Source: Micractinium sp. NFX-FRZ
Lineage: Eukaryota; Chlorophyta; Trebouxiophyceae; Chlorellales; Chlorellaceae
NCBI GenBank assembly: GCA_029339195.1
Contig: JAPTJF010000148.1
Location: forward strand, 1 to 64,000
Reading direction: 5' to 3'
Length of the DNA stretch: 64,000 bases
Under the pieces are notes generated by a model. It was not told where the DNA came from. It did not search any database and saw only the letters and a program-made list of their open reading frames with translations. A program made the translations under genes and the position numbers. Below are positions 34,395 to 44,310 of the stretch, piece by piece. Each line of letters starts with the position of its first letter. Position 1 is the first letter of the stretch.

Positions 34395-36749
34395 TCACCA
34401 GGGGTTGGACAGGTGGTCTGCCAGCTGGTCAAGGGGGCTGCCGGGCTGGGCGTTGTGCTGCGCCACAATGCCCAGGAAGGCGAGCATGGCGAGGCGCGCG
34501 TTCTTGATCTCCTTCTGCTTCAGGCCCGCGTAGTTGTTCTTGGTGAACGACAGGGGGTCAAAGCCTGTGGGGCGAGAGGAGGAGGGGGCGGGGGAGGGGA
34601 GGGGGCGGTGGGACGGGGGCAGATTGAAAGGGGCACGAGGGAGCACCACACACAACAAGTGCCAGCGGCGGGGCACATGCGCAGCGGCTTGATTCAAGTC
34701 ACTAATTAACCGTTTTCTAATCGACATAAACTAGTAATGCGTTATCGCATTCAACAAACTCCATGTGGAGCTCACCGGGGTATCCGAGCTCCACATACTT
34801 GATCGAGTTGCCAAAGGGGTCCTTCACGTTGGAGCCGGGCTTCACGTAGTCCTGGGCGCGGTTGCACTCGGCCCACGCAAACAGCAGGAAGCTGCGGGGC
34901 AGGGGAGGCAGGGGAGGATGGATGATGCGTGGCAAAGGAGAGAGCAGTGCAGTGCCATGATCGCACAACGCACGCCCAGTGGAGCAAGTTGCGATGGGGG
35001 AGTGCAGAGGGAGGGGTATGACGGACGAGTGAGGATGGCGGGCGGGGCAGGCGGGGCAGGCCAGCGCACGGACCGCTGCACGACTCCCGGGTGCACCGAC
35101 GTCGGCTGCGGCAGCCCCCGCCCCCCGCCACGCATCGGCGCCTGGTTGCCTGGCAGTGCACTCTCGCATTCCCCACGCTGCCCACCACGCACGCTGCCTC
35201 CCCCCTGAAGGTCCCACCTGATGGCAATCAGGGTCTCCTTGGGCGCCCAGAAGCTGTTGTTGCCGGCGTCGAACCTGCGAGAGGGGAACAGCGAGCGCAC
35301 GGGGGGTGCAGGCGGGTGGGAAGGAATGTGGGGGCAGGGGGCAGCACATTCGAGGCATCCCACAACGGAACTGTGGCAACCAAAAGGCTTTGGGGTGAGG
35401 GCTGGAGGCCGGCGCCCCGATTGGCAAGGCGGGCTGGCGCCTGGACAGCGCGCACAGTCGGCAGGGCAGGCATAGGCACGCTTCAGGCAGGCAGACAGGC
35501 AGCACAGACAACAAGGGTCCACTGGCAGGCAAGCCCAGGCCGACATGCAGGCGCAGGCGGGCAGGCACCCACCAGTACACATTGGCCGCAGACCCGCCCA
35601 GGCCAGTCTTGTGCAGCAGCTCCTGCAAACAGCAAAGAGGGTTGGGCACAAGGTGAGGGCACGAGGTGCTTGGGGGTGGAGACGCAAGTGAAGAGGCAGG
35701 CAGGGCTGCGACGGGCAGCTTTCTACCGTCACCACTGCGGGCCTCGTCAGCACTATGGGCGTCTGCACTGCGCTCACACACAGCAGCGCAGCAGCGCTGC
35801 AACGCCACAATACCGCAGCGCAGCGCAGCGCGCACCTGGACCAGGATGCCGGCCACGCCGAGCATCGCCCAGCGGCCGTTCTGCAGCTCCGCCTGCTGGT
35901 ACCACTTGAGCGCCTCCGCGTCCTTCCCCAGGCCCAGGGGGTCAAAGCCGAAGTCTGGAGGAAGGGAAGAAGAGGGCAGGGAGGGAGAGAGCCGGGGTGA
36001 GAGGGGGGCGGGCGGGAAGGACGAGGGGGCGGGAAGCAGAGGGTGGCGGCACGCACGACCTCGAGGGATGGCTGGCTGGCCTATGATAAGGTTCCGCTGC
36101 CAATCGGCCTGGCTGCCACGTCGACAGAAATTGTCCATACTGCTTTTCACAGGGCTGGCGTCCTCTTGCAAGCCGCGGGGCCGTGACAGGGTGCATACAA
36201 GGCTGCCCGCTGCATGCCACCGGCCACGGCTGCTACAGAGCACGGCAGCCACAGCTGCAGCGAGCTCACTTCCGGCCATGTCCTTGCCCTTCAGGTGGGC
36301 GGGCACCTCAGCGGACAGGTCCCATCCAGCAGCACGCACGGTCACGGAGGACCGGCGGGCGGGCTGCAAGGGGTGCAAGCGATGGCGGGTGAGGTGGTGT
36401 TAGGTGAGGGCAGGGACGGAGCGGGGTGACGGGCACCCAGCGAGCGCCAGCCTCAGCTGCTGCAGGCTGGCCCACGCGGCTCGCTGGAGACGCGCAACCG
36501 GCTTGCAAGAGTTTACAGCGAGCGGGAGTGCCGAGGTGCGCCAGGAGGTATTAGTGAGAGGCCAGGGCGTAAGGACTCTACCCTCAGCTCGAAACCCCAG
36601 GCTGGTTGGCTGCCTGCCCTTCTCCGAGCGGCCTCTGAAGCAGATTCGGGGGCCCGGGAGGGCCCGGGCGCCCGCTTGCCTCCCAGTGCACTCACCCGCA
36701 CAGAGACGGCGGGGCGCACGAAAGTGCTGCTGGCGGTGAGGGCCTGCAT
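34395..36749 (-). CDS. LHCA: Photosystem I light-harvesting protein, Lhca4-like (Asn at chlorophyll 603 site)
   Basis: Seven exons: 36749-36696, 36363-36270, 35954-35836, 35622-35573, 35274-35218, 34891-34776 and 34564-34395; about 219 residues. A short transit peptide ([18 protein letters not shown]...) precedes [16 protein letters not shown]. Transmembrane helix B has [15 protein letters not shown] and helix [15 protein letters not shown]; the central part has [10 protein letters not shown] and [15 protein letters not shown]. The C-terminus ADHLSNPW resembles plant Lhca4. Asn in QNGRWAML replaces the usual His ligand of chlorophyll a603, the change linked to low-energy red chlorophyll forms in plant Lhca3 and Lhca4. 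The protein is a thylakoid antenna subunit of photosystem I. Its start is only 200 bp from that of a divergent LHCA gene. Confidence 0.92.
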
Positions 36750-36949
36750 CGTGACGGTGGTCTCTCAACGGGCGGCGAAGTGGGACGAGTTTCGGCCGCC
36801 AGCCCGCAGCTTGACATTCCCATGCGCACAATCTACCTATCATCTTGCCACGCTGGATCCTCACCCGACATCCTTGCCGCCCTGTCTCCCCGCACGCCCA
36901 TTGCGCCACACCTTGACGCAGTCACCGGCCACCAGCACAGTCGGCAGAC
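36750..36949. promoter_or_regulatory. Shared 200-bp divergent promoter of two LHCA genes
   Basis: Only 200 bp separate the two LHCA start codons, so promoter and both 5' UTRs must be compact and probably overlap. No TATA box was seen. cttgac occurs twice (near 36810 and 36911), but no named light-response element could be assigned. Confidence 0.7.
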
Positions 36950-39851
36950 ATGCAGGCACTCAGCGCCAAGACCGCCCTGGCGGGCCGCACCGTGGTGAGC
37001 AGCCAGGAGGGCCGGCACCCTTGCAGCGCGGCTGGGCAGCGGCAGTGAGCTCAAAGATGCAAGCTTTTGGGCACGTCGGGCAGGCAGGCCCCTCCAGAGG
37101 GCCCGTCCAGCAACACCCCAGCAACACCCAGCATCAGCAACTCCCAAACCCCTTATTGAGGCCTGCTCTCGCGGCTTGCTTGGCTGGGCAGCCTTCAGAT
37201 GCCCGCGATGCCTCGCGAACAGCTCGCGCAGCCTGCAGCAGCTGCAGGCACCCCACGCCGCGCCTGTGACACCCAAAGCCCCGCCCCCCTGCCCGCCCGC
37301 CCGCAGGTGGCCAAGTCCGCCTCCGCGCCCCGCGCCGCCCGCGCCGGCGTGGTGGTGCGCGCCGCCGCCCGCAGCAACTGGCTGCCCGGCTCCGACTTCC
37401 CCGCCCACCTGGAGGACTGCAAGCTGCCCGCCTGCTACGGCTTCGACCCCCTGGGCCTGGGCTCCAACCCCGAGCGCCTGGCATACTTTGCCGAGGCGGA
37501 GCGCGTGCACTGCCGCTGGGCCATGCTGGGCGTGGCCGGCATCCTGCTGGGGGTGAGTTGCATCAAGTGCAGGGAGGGAAGGGGTGGGACCGGCTCGTGG
37601 CACAGCGTGAGGAGGACGGGAGGTTGGCGAGCGTGACTGGGGGTGCGCGCGGCGCTGGTGGTGGCCACTGCGCATGCCGCAACGGGGCGGGCTGCATCAG
37701 GCCTCGAGTCTCCACCCCACTGCAGTGGCCAGCACTGTCAGGCCAGCCAGCACCTGAGCCTCTGGGCACATTTGGGGTGCAGTGCAGGCAGCACCCGCCC
37801 CGCCATGCTGCCGTGCAGTGCAGCGTTGCAGTGGAGCCTGCTCTCCCTCGCATCCAGCCCGCTCCCCAATGTGCAGGAGATCATCCGCCCCGACATGGCT
37901 TACGGTCTACCAGCACATCTCCTTGCCCCTTGCAACTGGGCCCTAACCACCCAACCTGCCTCCCCACCTCCCCCCACCTTGCAATGTGTGTGCAGGAGGT
38001 GATCCGCCCCGACATCTTCTGGTACACCGCCCCCACCCAGATCGACCTGCCCTTTGACATCACCGGCCTGCTCGCCTTTGAGCTCTTCGTGATGCACGTG
38101 AGTGGGCGTGGTACGGCCACCACAACGTGTCGGTGGACGTCACAGTCTGCACCGCACGCTGTGCTTGCTTGGGGCTCCCCGCCTGCCGTGCCCGTCTCCG
38201 CCCCATCCCATCACTCACCGTTCTGTCGCATCCATCCCATCCCATCCCATCCCTGCAGTGGGTTGAGTCCCGCCGTGGCTACGACCTGAAGAACCCCGGC
38301 TCCATGGACCAGGACCCCATCTTCTCCAACTTCAAGCTGCCCGCGCACGAGGTGGGGCGCCGTGGGATGGAGAGCCGCCGCTCTGCATGCATGGCTAGCA
38401 GGGTGTGTACAGGCTCGCCCCGCTGCGCTGGCGGGCTGCTGCCTGGCTCCTGAGCCAAGGCGGCAGATGCTGACCAGAGCGGGTGTTAATGCTGCGGTGC
38501 CAGGCTGCCAAGTGATGCCCACCCCTCTAACCTTCTTATCCATTACAACCCACTTCTCTGCCTGCGCAGGTCGGCTACCCCGGCGGCGTCTTCGCCCCCT
38601 TTGTGCCCGGCAACCTCGAGGAGCTCAAGGTGAGGCAGGCAGTATGTGGCCGTTGTATTGGTTCGGCCCCCTCCTGTGCTTTTGGGGCTGCTACTTTGGC
38701 TGGAACAGGAGGCCGATCGCTTCATCATCTGTACCTCCCATCTGCGTTAGCACACATGAGGGCTGAACGTGAGGCTGCTAAGTGTTAGGACAGCCCCAAG
38801 GGCGCCTGGCCCGTCCTCTAACCTCCCCGGTCCGTGCCCGCCCCTCTACCGCAGGTCAAGGAGATCAAGAACGGCCGCCTCGCCATGCTCGCGTTTGTGG
38901 GCTTTGTGATGGCAGCCCAGATCTCGGGCCTCAACCCCCTGGCCGCCCTCTCCCAGCACCTGGCTGACCCCCTGGGGTGAGCACATTCTAACAATTTAAT
39001 CAAGCATGTGGTGGCGGGAATAGAGTACTGTGGTGCACGAGGGGCTTGGCTGTGGCTGCGTGAACTGCGGACGTGCGCCGGCAAGCTTGTGTGCCCGTCT
39101 TCCTGCGCTTACCAGCGCCGGGTGCCTGCCCACCTTCTCTGTGTGTGTTCTGACCCACCCACCCCTTCTCTCCCCTGCCCCCTTGCCCTCAACCCCAACA
39201 CGTGACGTGGCGCAGCACCACCATCTTGTGAGTTATTGGTGGTACTGTGTGGGGAAATGAACCGAGGGATGTGCTGTGTGCTGTGTGCCAGCTGGCGGTG
39301 TGCTTGCCTGGGCAAGCGTGTGTGCCTGTGCCAACGCCGAGCCGCCTGCCAGCCCCTCTGCCTGCCCTCGCACGCTCACCCTTGTTGTATGTTTTGCCCT
39401 CCCGCCCCGCCCTCTCCTCCTGCAGCTCCAAGGCCGTGATTGTGCCCGGCCAGGCCATTGTGCCTCCTTGCATGATCCCCGAGACGGTGCAGTTCCAGGG
39501 CGTCACGATCCCAGCGGGCTGCTTCATGCACTCCCTCGTCAGTTTTATTTTTCCCTTTGGGGGGGAGTGGGGGGGGGGGGGGGGGGGTGGGGGGTGGTCC
39601 TGTCCCCCCCCCCTTTTTTGGGGGGGGGGGGGGGGGGGAACACGGGGTGAGCGTGTGAGGGGTGGCGGGCAGAGGGGCTGGCAGGCGGGTCGCCGTTGGC
39701 ACAGGCACACCTGCTACCATCCACTGTATGTATGTGCTGTTGGTGGTATGCATGGCAAGTGCTGAGCAAACCGCTGTTGCTCGCCGGCCCAGGTTTCCTG
39801 CGCTGTTCTCAACCCCGCCCTCCCGTTTCCCTTGTTGTGCAGTGGCCCTGA
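36950..39851 (+). CDS. LHCA: Photosystem I light-harvesting protein (His at chlorophyll 603 site)
   Basis: Nine exons: 36950-36994, 37307-37552, 37996-38097, 38259-38351, 38570-38629, 38855-38976, 39216-39227, 39426-39537 and 39843-39851; about 266 residues. The transit peptide starts MQALSAKTALAGRTV, much like the divergent neighbour. Mature motifs are [38 protein letters not shown] (helix B), LLAFELFVMHWVESRR (helix C), and EIKNGRLAMLAFVGFV (helix A). The C-terminal extension ends CFMHSLWP. His in VHCRWAML is the normal chlorophyll a603 ligand. Exon 7 is a 12-nt microexon, and the last coding exon has just TGG CCC TGA; both are required for the ending. It acts in the photosystem I antenna of the thylakoid. 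Confidence 0.92.
37872..37925 (+). repeat. Decayed copy of LHCA exon 3 start
   Basis: In intron 2, tgtgcaggagatcatccgcc and ccgacatggcttacggtcta mirror the exon 3 start (tgtgcaggaggtgatccgcc, from 37989; protein EVIRPDIFWYTAP). The copy lies about 117 bp upstream, keeps its acceptor, and loses the frame after about ten codons. Confidence 0.85.
39320..39710. repeat. 60-bp inverted repeat flanking LHCA exon 8
   Basis: Arm 39320-39379 is the imperfect reverse complement of 39647-39710; shared cores are gtgtgcctgtgccaacg and cgcctgccagcccctctgcc. The roughly 270-bp loop contains exon 8 (39426-39537) and a poly-G tract. Left arm lies in intron 7, right arm in intron 8, so a hairpin in the pre-mRNA would enclose exon 8. 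Confidence 0.88.
39559..39638 (+). repeat. Poly-G / poly-C tract in last LHCA intron
   Basis: Long G runs (about 39571-39587 and 39620-39638) flank a C run (39605-39613). The tract could form quadruplexes or a G:C hairpin. Its exact length may be unreliable because such runs are hard to sequence. Confidence 0.9.
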
Positions 39852-40701
39852 GCGTCGCACCTGGGTTGGCGTGCCAGCGTGCCGAGCGGCGTGTGTAATC
39901 CGCCTGCAGCCCTGGCGCCCCCTCCCCTGTACCACCCGTCTTGTCTGGGAGGCGCGGCACCGCGGCGCCCCGCAACCGCGCCTGACCTGCCCCCTACGCT
40001 TGCTGCTTCCGCCGTTCCTTGCTGCTTCTCTTCACCCCCACTGGCCTCGTTTCCCCGCATCGGGGCCGAGCGCTGCTCACCGCATTCCACCGAGATGAGA
40101 ACTTAACTCCCTACCTTGCAACCTCTCGATTGCTCTTTAACGCACCGCCTCCGCACATGGCGTCGCCATAGGAAAGGGTATGTTTCAGGCGGGCCAGAGG
40201 CCAGGCCAGCACTTGAGTGGGAGTGCAGGCTGGCAGTGGCTGGTGTATGCCGCTGATGCTGTCTCTGATGCTGGCAAGGCTCTCGTCAGCTGCCCAATGC
40301 AGTGCTGGGGTGAGACAAACTTGGATGGAGTTCAGGGGGCAGGGCGTGCGGCAAACAGCTGTCTGCACCACCGCGTAGGCACGCTGGCCGCCCCTGTCCG
40401 CTCTTCACGCCTCATGCAGCACAGGAAAGATCATCTACAGTCGAAAATTGGCAGAGTGCTGGACAACACGCATGCATGGGTTGGGTTTGAGCATCGAACA
40501 GAGGCGCTGGAAAACAGATGCTACGGGTTCAAGCAATACAGACAGGTCTCTCTCTGGCTAGGAGCGGCTACTGACACAGAAGCAAACAGTTGGGCAGGCA
40601 GGCAGGCAGATGTAGATACTCCTGGGCCGGCGAGGCAGTTGCTGCCGTGGCCACATTGTACGACAAGAAGCGGGAGGCACATCATCGTTAGTCAAGAGGC
40701 G
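39852..40701. other. Convergent intergenic region with LHCA poly(A) signal
   Basis: TGTAA at 39894-39898 is a good poly(A) signal candidate, 43 bases after the LHCA stop, for a very short 3' UTR. The rest presumably includes the 3' UTR of the minus-strand coiled-coil gene. No other gene was seen. Confidence 0.45.
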
Positions 40702-43700
40702 CTACTCCTGTGCCTGCCTTGCGGGCGAGGCAGCAGCGGCCATGGCCATCAGCAGAGGCCCCAGCCCTGCAGGGGGCCCGTGGGCGGGTGCTGCTGACGC
40801 TGCCCCAGCTGCCGAGCTGCCCGCTGGCGCAGGCATGGACGGTGCTCTGCGCATGATGCTCGGCTGCGTCGGCGCCGCTTTGCTGCCGCCGGGTGTCGCC
40901 CTGCTGCCGCCAGGTGTCGCCCTGCTGTTGCCCGGTGCCAGGATGCCGCCGGCGGCTGCTGCCCTGCTCCCCGGGGTTGCAGGACTGCGCATACTGGCGC
41001 TGCGCCATGTCACGGCCCGGCCTGGAGTGCCAGCAGTACCAGCTGCAGTACCACCTGCGTTGCCTGCAGCTGCACCGCTGCTGGCACTGCGAGGCAGGCT
41101 TGCCGCCCCTCTGACAGGTGTCCACGCAGGTCGCGCAGCACTGCCGCTTGGCGGGCGCGACAGGCGCTGCAGCTTGGCCTCCTGTGCTGCGCCCGCTGCC
41201 GCCAGCTGGCCCAGCTGCTTGATCCTGCTGCCCTGCCTGCTCACAGAGCCGGCCTGCTTGGCCGGTGTGTACGCTGGTCGCTCAGCTGCACCAGCTCGTG
41301 CAGCCCCCGATCCTGCTAGCTCAGCCTCTGCTGGCCTGGCCGCCCAGGTGCCAGGCGGGGGAGGTAGGTCCTCAACGTGCGAGTTCAGCCTGGCGCTGCT
41401 GAGCACATCTGCCCCATCTGCCCCATCTGCCCCATCTTCCCCAACGCCGCAGCTGCCTGCTGAGCTGCCTGCTGAGCTGCCTGCTGAGCTGCCTGCTGAG
41501 CTGCCTCCTGCTGCAGAGGACTGCTCTTCCGGCAGGGCCAACAGCACTGGATGAAAGCCAAACGGCACTGCCTCTGCTGCTGCCGCCGCAGGCTCGCTGC
41601 CGCCGCTGCTGCCGGCATCGCTGGCCGCCGCCTCTATGGCAGCTTGCACGGCGCTGGCATGCGCAGCGCTCAGCCCGCAGCTGCCGCTGCCGCTGCTGCC
41701 CACGCTGCCGGTGCCCGCTCCACTTCCGCTGCCGCCGCCTCCCAGCCGGCTCGATACGGAGGCAGGCCCTGCGCCAGTAGCACTGCTGCAGCTGCTGCCA
41801 GGCGCCGCATCTCCCTGGCTGGACCAGGAAGAGTATGAGAGGGCACCGGCAGCGGCAGCAGCGGCGGCTGAGTTGCCCCGGGAGAGGGAGCGCAGCTTGG
41901 CGGCGCTTTCCAGCCGCTGCTTCCACTCCAGAAGCTTCGTCTGCAGGCGCTCCCCCATCTCCTCCCGGTCGGCTGCATGTGGGATGGCAGGGAGGGTTGG
42001 AAGGTTGAGAGTTGGGGCAGGAAGGTGATGGGCAAAAAGTGTAAGAGGTTGCCTCATCTCGGCCCGCTGCGGTTTGCCTCGCTCGCTGCATGCCAATGCA
42101 ATAGCGCGCAATAATGGAGCAGAGTCAACGGCTGGCAATCAGGAGGAGCTGCGGCAGCACCATGCCCGCTCACCTTCCTCCGCGGCCTCGCCAGGCGTCT
42201 GGCCGCCGCTGCCGGCGGTGCTGGCAGCGTCAGGGCTGTGTTTGTGGTACACCTCCTGCACCAAACAAGGGGAGAATCCAGGGCGGGGACAGCAGTGAGC
42301 AGCGGTGCTGGGCAGCCAGGCAGTGGCAGTGGTGAGCAGCAGTGGTGAGCAGCAGAGGTGAGCAGTCGGGAAGTGGCGCTATGGCGAAGGAGGAGAGCAG
42401 AGCATGCTACAGGGCAGCACAGAGCACCTGCATCCGGCACCACACGCTGCTCTCCACCTGGCCTTACACGCCAGCCAAAATCATGCTGGAGACCAAAACA
42501 AAAGCTCACCTGCACTGTGTCCAGCAGCGTGAGATAGGCCGACTCCCGGTTGGTCAGCTGGGCTTGCAGCTGCAGGGAGACATGCGGGAACGTGCAGCAG
42601 GTAAGCAGGTTCAACACGTCTGTCAACCTGTAAGGGTAGGTTAAAGCGGTTCTTTGGTGGCGGGAGGGGAATCTAGTACCCTGCTCACAATCACAACAGC
42701 GAAATACTCGCGTCCACATCACCGAAACTACCTGTGCCAGCCTCGGCCAGCACCCGGAATCCAACATCCAGCACTCGACAGCCCAGCACCCAGACGTCCA
42801 GCACCCACCTCCTCGTTTTCTTGCAGTAGCTGCTCATTGTGACGCTTCAGTTGCTCATTGTGCCTCTGCATCTGCTCCTGCTGCCCCCGCTGCTCTTCCA
42901 GCGCAGCCTCCACCTGCGCCATCGCGCCAACGGCGCTCGCCTGTGCTGACCTGGCGTCCGCCAGCTCAGCTTTGACCGCCGACAGCTGGCGTTTGACCGC
43001 CGCTCGCTTCTCCTTGGCTGCCGCCGCCTGGTGCTCGTGCTCAGCGGCTGCCACCCGGGCGGCTGCCAGCTGGGAGCGCAGCTCTGCTGAGTCAGCAGCC
43101 TCGGATGCCAGCTGTGCAGCCATCTGCTCACGCTGCGTGGCTGCCTTCATGGAAACCTCCAGCTGCAGCTGCAGCGCAGTCACCTCCTGATCTAGGGCCA
43201 CACAGCGGGCGTGCAGCTCTGCCAGCTGTGCAGCACCTGCTGCGGCTGCCTGCTCCCGCGTTGCCTGCGCCCCTGCTGCCTGCTGCTCGCGAGCTGCTGC
43301 CGCTGCTGCCGCTGCCCGCTCTGCGCTGAGCTGCTGTGCATGCTGGGCAGCTGCAGTGGTGGCAGCAGTGAGCTGTTGCCGCAGCTCGGCGGCCTGCTGC
43401 TCCGCCGCAAGGCAGCGCGCTTGCAGCACCTGGGCTGCTGCCGCTGCCGCGCACTCCGACGCGCTCTGTGCTTCAAGCCGCTGTTCACGATCCACAGCTG
43501 CCGCAGCTGCCGCCTCTCTCTGCGCCCCCACCCCAGCGGTCTGCTGCTCCAGCGCCGCACAGCGTGCCCGCAGCTCCCCTTCAGTGGCCGCCGCCTGTGC
43601 GTGGCTGCCGCCGTCTGCCGCCTGCCGCTCCTCAGCGGCGGCCAGGCGCGCCGTGGTGTCGTCAATCTGCTGCTGCAATGCTTGCAGCGCTTGATTCTTC

Positions 43701-43974
43701 GCAGCCAGGCAGGACTGGAACATTTTCAGGCTCGCTTCGACTTGGCGCCGGGCGTACAGCGCCCCGGCGGGCGCCTGCTGGCCTCCATTGATATCCACCA
43801 ACGCCTGGGTGCTCCTCCACCCAAAGAACCACATCAAAGCAGCGAGCACTGTCTGGAGTGCTGTGCTTAGGCTGGGTTCAATCGGAGCATATGAGGTGCG
43901 GTAGCGGTGTAATGGCACGGTTACGTCGAGTGAATTGGCGATAGAGCCAGCCTCGCTCAAATCTTGAAGTGTGG
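40702..43974 (-). CDS. Long Ala/Gln-rich coiled-coil protein with N-terminal hydrophobic segment
   Basis: Exons: about 43974-42809, 42569-42510, 42255-42174 and 41972-40702; about 858 residues, excluding an upstream start exon that could not be placed because the frame meets a stop at 43994-43996 without an ATG. The N-terminus has a hydrophobic segment (STALQTVLAALMWFFGW). Residues about 70-430 form an almost unbroken Ala/Glu/Gln coiled coil with many AAAEE and QLEV-type heptads. A short basic helix (ERLQTKLLEWKQRLESAAKL) then leads into a Ser/Ala/Gly/Pro-rich tail with SSAG repeats, three GAD triplets and TP/SP sites (TPGSRAAAAGG, RATPGGS repeated). Family unknown; a membrane-tethered structural or cytoskeletal role is only a guess. 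Confidence 0.6.
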
Positions 43975-44310
43975 CTGCTGAGCCTGCTGCGCTTCATGGT
44001 GTCGGGGTTCAAAGTAAACCGCGCAAATGCTGCGATGGGCGCAAGGGCCAGCAGCTGGTAAGTGCAGTCCCGAAAATTCAAGCCGACCCATGTCGGCGCC
44101 TTGTCGCCCGCCTGCGAGCGCTTCCTTTTCCATTGTTGGGTGAAATTGGAAGCTAGGCATGATCGGAACGTCTCTCTGCGTCGGCGATGGGCGGGGTGCT
44201 GCCTTGCCCTGCCGCCCCACTCCCGCGGTCCTGCTGCCGCCCCGCCTCCCCGCCTGCCAGCGCCCTAATATTCAGCCCTCCCGCCTGCATCACCTCCCGG
44301 CCCTGCAGGC
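43975..44310. promoter_or_regulatory. Divergent intergenic region
   Basis: Between the coiled-coil gene (-) and the ShKT-aldo-keto reductase gene (+). It must hold the missing start exon of the former and both promoters. No defined element was recognised. Confidence 0.35.

Noticed and set aside
39559..39638. Poly-G tract treated as an assembly gap or vector
   Set aside because: Flanking sequence continues in a sensible intron with matching inverted-repeat arms and the terminal exon beyond, so it is probably real though its length is uncertain.
40742..41554. 270-codon plus-strand frame opposite the coiled-coil gene tail
   Set aside because: Antisense of a Ser/Ala/Pro-rich coding exon; the minus frame links in phase to three upstream exons.
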